From Hyalella azteca (lineage: Eukaryota; Arthropoda; Malacostraca; Amphipoda; Hyalellidae): a DNA stretch of 64,000 bases. The notes beneath the pieces are model-generated. The model was not told the DNA's origin, did not search any database, and saw only the letters and a program-made list of their open reading frames with translations. This document shows, one piece after another, positions 61,401-64,000 of this stretch; the first letter of the stretch is position 1, and each line of letters starts with the position of its first letter. The stretch spans positions 1 to 64,000 of the forward strand of contig NW_025934536.1 of NCBI RefSeq assembly GCF_000764305.2. Reading direction: 5' to 3'. The translations under genes and the position numbers were made by a program.

Positions 61401-62800
61401 GTTGAATTACGCGCAAAGAGCGCTCATGTGCACGAGCATAAGATGCACACACATGAGGGATCTGGCATTACATAAAGCTTTAATTAAGATACAATTTCAG
61501 GTACCAACGTTGATGAACCAAAACTGAATATCGAATATAGCTTGAAAATTTAGTCGATATGTAACGAGTCCTTCGAACATTCACCTTAATACGACTTAAA
61601 TTTAGTTGAATTTTCATTTGATTGAATATTCATCTAATTGCGTGGTTGAAAATTCCTGCAAAATCTATGTAGTTGGGATATATAATAATACCATTAAAAT
61701 GGGCAGCTACCGTCATCATACCAATTATTCTTCGAAATTATCCTTTAACTCGATGGCAAGTGTGCAACCACATGACACAAACTACCATTTTAATCACATC
61801 ACAAAGCTGCTATAAGATCGCTCCATCAACATCGAATTTCAATTGCTGAAAAAAAAAAATTCACGTTCAGGCAGCCACAACGTGAATATTTGAACATTAA
61901 CTTTTTTTCGTATCCGACTTTCTAAAAATGCTAAATGTCGAGCTAAAAATGCGCAAAAATGCTAAATGCGAGATGAAGCACTGCGTGTGTGAAGTGGAGG
62001 TGCATACCTGCGTGGTGAAGCACTGCGTGCGTGAAGTGGAGGTGCATACCTGCGAGATGAAGCACTGCGTGCGTGAAGTGGAGGTGCATACCTGCGTGGT
62101 GAAGCACTGCTTGCGTGGAGTCAAAATGGAAGGCTGAACAGTCCTCTTGACTCGTGAACTGCCAGGCGAGAAGGAGGTGTTCAGAGGGAGGCTCTCTCGT
62201 GTATTCATCGTTTATATAAGCGGGATACCAGCTTACAATTGCAGGGCCATAGGCCTCCAGCGTCAGGTTCTTGCTGTAACTGACGTGGCTGTCACTAGCG
62301 TGGTTGTCAGTGGAGTTGCTTTCACTGACGATGCTGTCACTAGCGTTGCTGTCAGTGGAGTTGCTTTCACTGACGATGCTGTCACTAGCGTTGCTGTCAG
62401 TGGAGTTGCTTTCACTGACGTTGCTGTAACTAGCGTTGCTGTCGCTAGAGTTGTTGTCACTGATGTTGCTGTCACTGGTGTTGCTTTGACTGGTGTTACT
62501 GTCACTGGTGTTGCTGTCACTAACGTTGCTGTCACTGATATTGGTAACAGTGACGTTGCTGTCAGTGGCGTTGCTGACAAGGAACAGTTGGTTGTCATCA
62601 CTCGTAATCCTAATATTGCGGTGACCTCGGTTACGGCTGCTAGGAATAGATCCGTAACTGTACTTATTTTGATTACGGCTAAAGCTGTACTTTAAGTCAT
62701 GACTTGCATGGATTTTGAACGCCCTCCTGGTAGTGTACTGGCGACCGTAGAAGAGGCGGCCTTTGCTGCTTGTGACAGCTGAGCGGCGATCGCTGCCCAT
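48202..62800 (-). CDS. Pdfr: Pigment-dispersing factor receptor (class B secretin-type GPCR)
   Basis: Assembled from minus-strand exons with matching phases: 62800-62092, 61032-60925, 60555-60398, 59944-59841, 57994-57874, 56532-56376, 54772-54627, 54312-54227, 53896-53704, 53134-52991, and a possible later exon 48497-48202. The receptor binds PDF/PDH peptides and signals through Gs and cAMP in clock neurons of arthropods. Diagnostic motifs match insect PDFR: ATWDNILCWPPAPLG in the hormone-receptor domain, RSRIHKNLFVAM (TM2), EYGRSAMFMWMFIEGMYL (TM3), YWILEGPRL (TM5 entry), LLPLLGITN (TM6) and ILTSFQGFVVSCIYCFFN (TM7). The N terminus to start of tail totals about 640 residues. No signal peptide is apparent at the chosen ATG (62800), so an upstream exon is possible. 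Introns hold transposon debris and an antisense DNMT3 fragment. Confidence 0.9.
49545..49905. repeat. 20-bp minisatellite
   Basis: CACACATCACACTCGCCC-type units, about 15 copies in two blocks, each followed by the sequence AGCAGCTTTGCCGCGTCAC. Confidence 0.9.
50801..51180 (+). mobile_element. CR1-like LINE fragment (endonuclease joined to linker before the reverse transcriptase)
   Basis: One frame gives SLDVFLTETWHDADSVCI, the LTETWH block of an APE-type endonuclease. A second frame shortly after gives APCLFDCML and FTADDFIAAVRALPKQ, the linker that precedes the reverse transcriptase in CR1-like LINEs. The rest of the endonuclease is deleted, so the copy is dead. Confidence 0.6.
51590..52060 (+). 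mobile_element. Probable transposon-derived segment with local GATCGATC-rich repeats
   Basis: Degenerate repeats of an ATCGATCAATTCC-type unit run through 51640-51760. They are followed by a 44-codon frame (MPEDLDDPAQPEGSRIP ... LLERLQKGARKTCRGVDC) and a GC-rich block (CAAGCCCCACACTGGGCTTT). It resembles LINE 5' regions but no domain is recognisable. Confidence 0.3.
52991..53134 (-). CDS. Pdfr: PDFR cytoplasmic-tail exon (helix 8)
   Basis: Acceptor GAGCAG|GTT and donor AAG|GTAAAA frame 48 codons in phase 0. The join gives CFFNAD-VQRTLCYLWRVK, the expected start of helix 8 right after TM7 (compare the FLNGEV block of insect PDFR), followed by an Arg/Thr-rich juxtamembrane tail. Another frame is also open across this stretch (52584-53120), but phase and similarity favour this one. 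Confidence 0.75.
53500..53580 (+). mobile_element. Dispersed repeat fragment (copy A)
   Basis: (TAT)n followed by CACGAAGAGATTGTCGTGGC and GAACTTCGAGGGCACGT; the same arrangement recurs at 58389-58500, suggesting the end of an interspersed element. Confidence 0.5.
53704..59944 (-). CDS. Pdfr: PDFR seven-transmembrane exons
   Basis: TM1: 59944-59841 (VEVAGLALSLVSLLLSLCVF), phase 2 out. TM2: 57994-57874 (RIHKNLFVAMLLQAAVRMVL). TM3: 56532-56376, with the conserved disulfide Cys in LCETFHV, phase 1 out. TM4-5 start: 54772-54627 (VPAVVTTVWAAVMAV, WILEGPRLTIIA). TM5 end: 54312-54227 (NLLFLLNIMRTLLSKLRE), only 86 bp. TM6-7: 53896-53704 (RNALCLLPLLGITN ... VWSYSTNILTSFQGF). Two donors compete at the end of the TM2 exon: GTAAGC after 57874 keeps phase 0 with the TM3 exon, whereas the stronger GTGAGT after 57825 gives phase 1, which the acceptor used for TM3 does not accept. 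With 57874 the first extracellular loop is short. Confidence 0.88.
54359..54550. repeat. 84-bp tandem repeat in a PDFR intron
   Basis: Units start at GCTCG 54359, 54443 and 54527 (GGAGTGAAAGATTTATTAAA then TTCAGATAGAAGGCAGG). It lies between the TM4 and TM5 exons. Confidence 0.85.
54880..55133 (+). pseudogene. Orphan exon encoding the C terminus of a DNMT3-type DNA cytosine methyltransferase
   Basis: The frame reads RCVTTRANS, then IWITEIEKVFGFPEHFTDV, QRQALLGKAWSVDV and ILEPLKAMF before a TAG. This is the end of the DNMT3 catalytic domain (TTRxNS ... E[ML]ER[VI]FGFPxHYTDVSN ... R[QK]xLLG[RK][SA]WSVPVI ... LFAPLK), ending within a few residues of the normal C terminus and including the motif X GxxWSV block. 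No upstream catalytic motif (PCQ, ENV) or PWWP/ADD domain was found on this strand. It lies in the PDFR intron between the TM3 and TM4 exons, antisense to the receptor, 108 bp from the TM4 exon. It is intact over its length; it may be a transposed last exon, a remnant of a partial gene duplication, or a 3' exon whose partners lie elsewhere. The 59-bp tail is triplicated downstream. Confidence 0.72.
55089..55253 (+). repeat. 59-bp x 3 tandem duplication of the DNMT3 C-terminal tail and stop codon
   Basis: Units begin at 55089, 55148 and 55207 (ATCTTAGAGCCTCTCAAGG and variants, TTGGAG in unit 3). Each includes the codons for LEPLKAMFPA and, in units 1 and 2, the TAG stop followed by AGGAGGACAA. 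Confidence 0.9.
55262..55690 (+). mobile_element. 3' end of a CR1/jockey-like LINE (truncated, frameshifted)
   Basis: Plus-strand translation gives the typical LINE reverse-transcriptase tail: TRTNTRGHGYKLKK, then, after a frame change in the run of eight A residues near 55330, FFSLRITDMWNSLPDDIV and APSMNAFKNRLDKAMEKY, ending in TAG. The element ends in a short (TTATG)n tail at 55669-55681, as in CR1/jockey families. It is 5'-truncated and sits directly behind the triplicated DNMT3 tail. Confidence 0.75.
56522..56970. repeat. AATATT-based satellite beginning at the PDFR TM3 exon acceptor
   Basis: Repeats of ACAATATTGGCTGCGTGAAC and ACAATATTGTAAA. On the minus strand several units read CAGCCAATATT, identical to the splice junction CAG|CCAATATT of the TM3 exon at 56532. 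The array is therefore built from the exon edge and contains several decoy acceptors. Confidence 0.85.
57550..57706 (+). mobile_element. Helentron/DINE-1-like repeat, copy 5
   Basis: AGCGCATTTTCTCATTTATGG to GAGTTCTGAGTTATA, within the PDFR intron between TM2 and TM3 exons. Confidence 0.8.
58389..58500 (+). mobile_element. Dispersed repeat fragment (copy B)
   Basis: (TAT)n then TACGAAGCATTTATCACGGC and GAACTTCAAGGGCACGTCAC, matching copy A at 53.5 kb. Confidence 0.5.
58742..58905 (-). mobile_element. Helentron/DINE-1-like repeat, copy 6
   Basis: TATAACTCAGTACTCACTGC to ATGAGAAAATGCGCT, within the PDFR intron between TM1 and TM2 exons, in opposite orientation to copy 5. Confidence 0.8.
59515..59810. 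repeat. 59-60-bp palindrome-rich tandem repeat in a PDFR intron
   Basis: Five units start at CTAAATAACTAGTT-like sequence (59524, 59584, 59643, 59702, 59761), each with TAACTAGTTA and mirrored AAATAA/TTATTT. It ends about 30 bp from the TM1 exon. Confidence 0.9.
60186..60503 (-). repeat. 106-bp x 3 tandem duplication of the PDFR hormone-receptor exon donor
   Basis: Each unit carries an exon-derived part (true copy LLNQLYSGSREDAQ) and the intron start. Exon ends/donors are at 60398 (CAG|GTTATC), 60292 (CAG|GTTATC) and 60186 (CAG|GTTTCT), spaced 106 bp. Copy 2 has an in-frame stop; copy 3 still reads QLYHGSREDAQ. Copies 2 and 3 are preceded by T-rich tracts, and copy 2 by TTCTTACAG, so it resembles a mini-exon. 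Confidence 0.85.
60398..61032 (-). CDS. Pdfr: PDFR hormone-receptor-domain exons (two)
   Basis: Exon 61032-60925 encodes GARCEATWDNILCWPP...FLPCPPFEGVDPT and ends at donor GTGCGT in phase 1. Exon 60555-60398 continues LASRRCGLNGTWLG, GWSNYTDCFTPDV and LLNQLYSGSREDAQ and ends in phase 0 at CAG|GTTATC. Together they give the class B hormone-receptor fold: the WDNxLCWP motif, the Cys-x-x-xGTW block, the GWSNYTxC block and three disulfides. One alternative for the first exon is read-through past 60925, but only the GTGCGT donor reproduces the GVDxxKxAxRxC join of other PDF receptors. Confidence 0.88.
61065..61216. mobile_element. hAT-like MITE packed with TAGCGG repeats
   Basis: Ends are CAGAGGTGGGCAGTAGCGC and GTAGCGCTGCCCAGCTCTG, imperfect inverted repeats of the hAT CAGRG..TGGGCA type. 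The 8-bp flanks CCTATATT (61057-61064) and TCTATATT (61217-61224) fit a target-site duplication with one change. The interior is (GTAGCG)n and its complement. It stops 33 bp before the PDFR acceptor at 61033. Confidence 0.78.
62008..62800 (-). CDS. Pdfr: PDFR N-terminal ectodomain exon with sequon-rich tract and three tandem donors
   Basis: Frame open from ATG 62800. After a basic N-terminal stretch comes a low-complexity run (about 62290-62580) built from SN[A/V/T/I]SD-type units that carries some 17 N-x-S/T sequons. It is followed by SWYPAYINDEYTREPPSE and QEDCSAFHFDSTQ, whose DCSAF aligns with the NCSALF segment just before the first hormone-receptor tryptophan in insect PDFR. The exon ends in phase 1 at GCAG|GTATGC; the next exon begins GT GCA AGA TGT, restoring Gly. 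That donor occurs three times at 42-bp spacing (62092, 62050, 62008), all in frame, so the exon could encode zero, one or two extra copies of a 14-residue module (MHLHFTHAVLH-[LH]-AG). The fourth copy has lost the donor. Confidence 0.75.
62275..62580. repeat. 15/18-bp coding minisatellite in PDFR
   Basis: Degenerate units such as GTTGCTGTCACTAGC and GTTGCTTTCACTGAC, all in multiples of three. On the minus strand they encode the Ser-Asn-x-Ser/Thr-Asp tract. Confidence 0.85.
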
Positions 62801-64000
62801 GTTAACGCTGTCTGGGACTATACTTTCAAAAAAAGTTAAGAGATCGTGAGTTCATCGGCCAATCACTGACGGCCTTTCAAGCAAAATCCACCAATCATAG
62901 ACAAGAAAATCGAGCGTAAGTACTTACGTTCACTTAGCGAATTTTTAAATTATGGCCCCTGGTCTTGCCAATTTAGGCTTTTCCTGTTACTGCTGGTGCT
63001 TGAGCAAATTTCAATGGCGCAATTTTCAATTTTTATGTCATACCGTGAGTTTTTCTGTTGACAAAATGTTGTTGGCTTCTCGGAGCTAACTTGATGGCCG
63101 TTTAAAAGTTTGGGAGCGCTGTCGTTGATCGAGTGAAGTCTTCGATGCGTGAAATCGTTGTTTTTCATCTACTATTATTTAAAGTCCTTCATTATTCAAT
63201 TCACTATTTGACCTAAAATCACTTTTGAAATGTTTACAGTAATGAAATGGTTTACTCTGCCGCGTGTATCTATCATAAACATTAATCGTGACTACGCCGA
63301 GGTTGAAGATAATGTAAAACAACTTATTACTTATTACCAAACTATTTCTAGGACTAGTTTCTTCTATTTCAGACACGGTGCACACCAATGAATAACTTAT
63401 TTACTCGACTACACTGACAGCAGATTGGTCTATAACCGATTAAGAAATTTTTTATTAAGATCTCAATATTTTTTTCATTGCTTATCGTAGTTCCAATGAG
63501 CAACTATACTACCAATTGTCCTCAGTTATCACGACAAGCCTTAGTTCTGCTCACAACTGCTCGGCTAAGAGGCAATTTCGCGATCACATCCCGCCACGTT
63601 TGCTAGAAATTCCCCGCAGACTTTGCAAGTTCGAAGCTCTCGGATTAACAAGTTTTCTTTCTCTAGTCGCAAAACTTTGAGTTAGGCTTTGAAAGTTTGA
63701 GCTTTTAATGTCCATAAATTAAAATGTACAGTATAAATTATCCGAGATAAACTGGTCCTTGAAGTCGTTAATAGCTGCTTAATATTCTGGCATCATTAGC
63801 CCTTCAAGTCATTCGAAAGCTATTTTTTCATTTTAAAATAGACTGGTAAAATGGAATATTTTCATTGATGTTGTGTGCTCTGATTATTATGTAAAAATAA
63901 CTAATTCTTGCTGTTAACAGGTGATTTGAAACAAGCTTCTAGTTCTATTTGAATGCTTAAATTATCCACACGACAAATATCAAAGGAAAATGCACGTAAG

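Noticed and set aside
62147..62695. 182-codon plus-strand frame rich in Val-Ala-Val-Thr
   Set aside because: Antisense shadow of the PDFR N-terminal exon; repeat units in multiples of three keep all frames open.

Overview
The window is eukaryotic and most probably from an arthropod, plausibly a crustacean. It is AT-rich, genes are split by GT-AG introns, and intergenic and intronic DNA is full of minisatellites and transposable-element remnants. Gene content supports this: a pigment-dispersing-factor receptor (an arthropod clock-neuropeptide GPCR), STRAP, a UPF0488 family gene, and a DNMT3 fragment (a family absent from Diptera). The species assignment is inference.

Layout from left to right. 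2.6-5.1 kb (minus): three phase-1 exons of an unrecognised cysteine-rich, probably extracellular protein. 6.6 kb: a tRNA-derived SINE. 12.6-17.45 kb (plus): a four-exon UPF0488 (C8orf33-like) gene with a TTAA-flanked DNA transposon in intron 1. 19.26-22.45 kb (minus): the seven coding exons of STRAP, tail to tail with UPF0488. 27.1-28.1 kb (minus): a broken LINE reverse transcriptase. 28.1-31.8 kb: a giant inverted repeat (foldback-like element) whose right arm carries two insertions that the left arm lacks. 33.65-41.7 kb (minus): a gene of about 1,730 codons for a scaffold-like protein with a HOIP-type PUB domain. 41.7-48 kb: mostly featureless. 48.2-62.8 kb (minus): the PDF receptor, with ectodomain, seven transmembrane segments and part of the cytoplasmic tail reconstructed exon by exon with matching intron phases. 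Its introns hold LINE fragments, a hAT-like MITE, two copies of a small Helentron-like repeat and, antisense, an orphan exon encoding the C terminus of DNMT3.

The most unusual signal is a recurrent architecture: short tandem duplications, usually three copies, that span exon-intron boundaries. It occurs at the 5' splice site of STRAP exon 3 (51 bp x 3), the PDFR N-terminal exon (42 bp, three in-frame donors), the PDFR hormone-receptor exon (106 bp x 3), the DNMT3 C-terminal tail (59 bp x 3), and as a satellite starting at the 3' splice site of the PDFR TM3 exon. This creates arrays of competing splice sites; in the PDFR N-terminal exon they could add 14-residue modules to the receptor ectodomain.

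All family assignments were made by eye from translated motifs; no search was run. Exon limits follow splice consensus and phase matching and have not been tested against transcripts.
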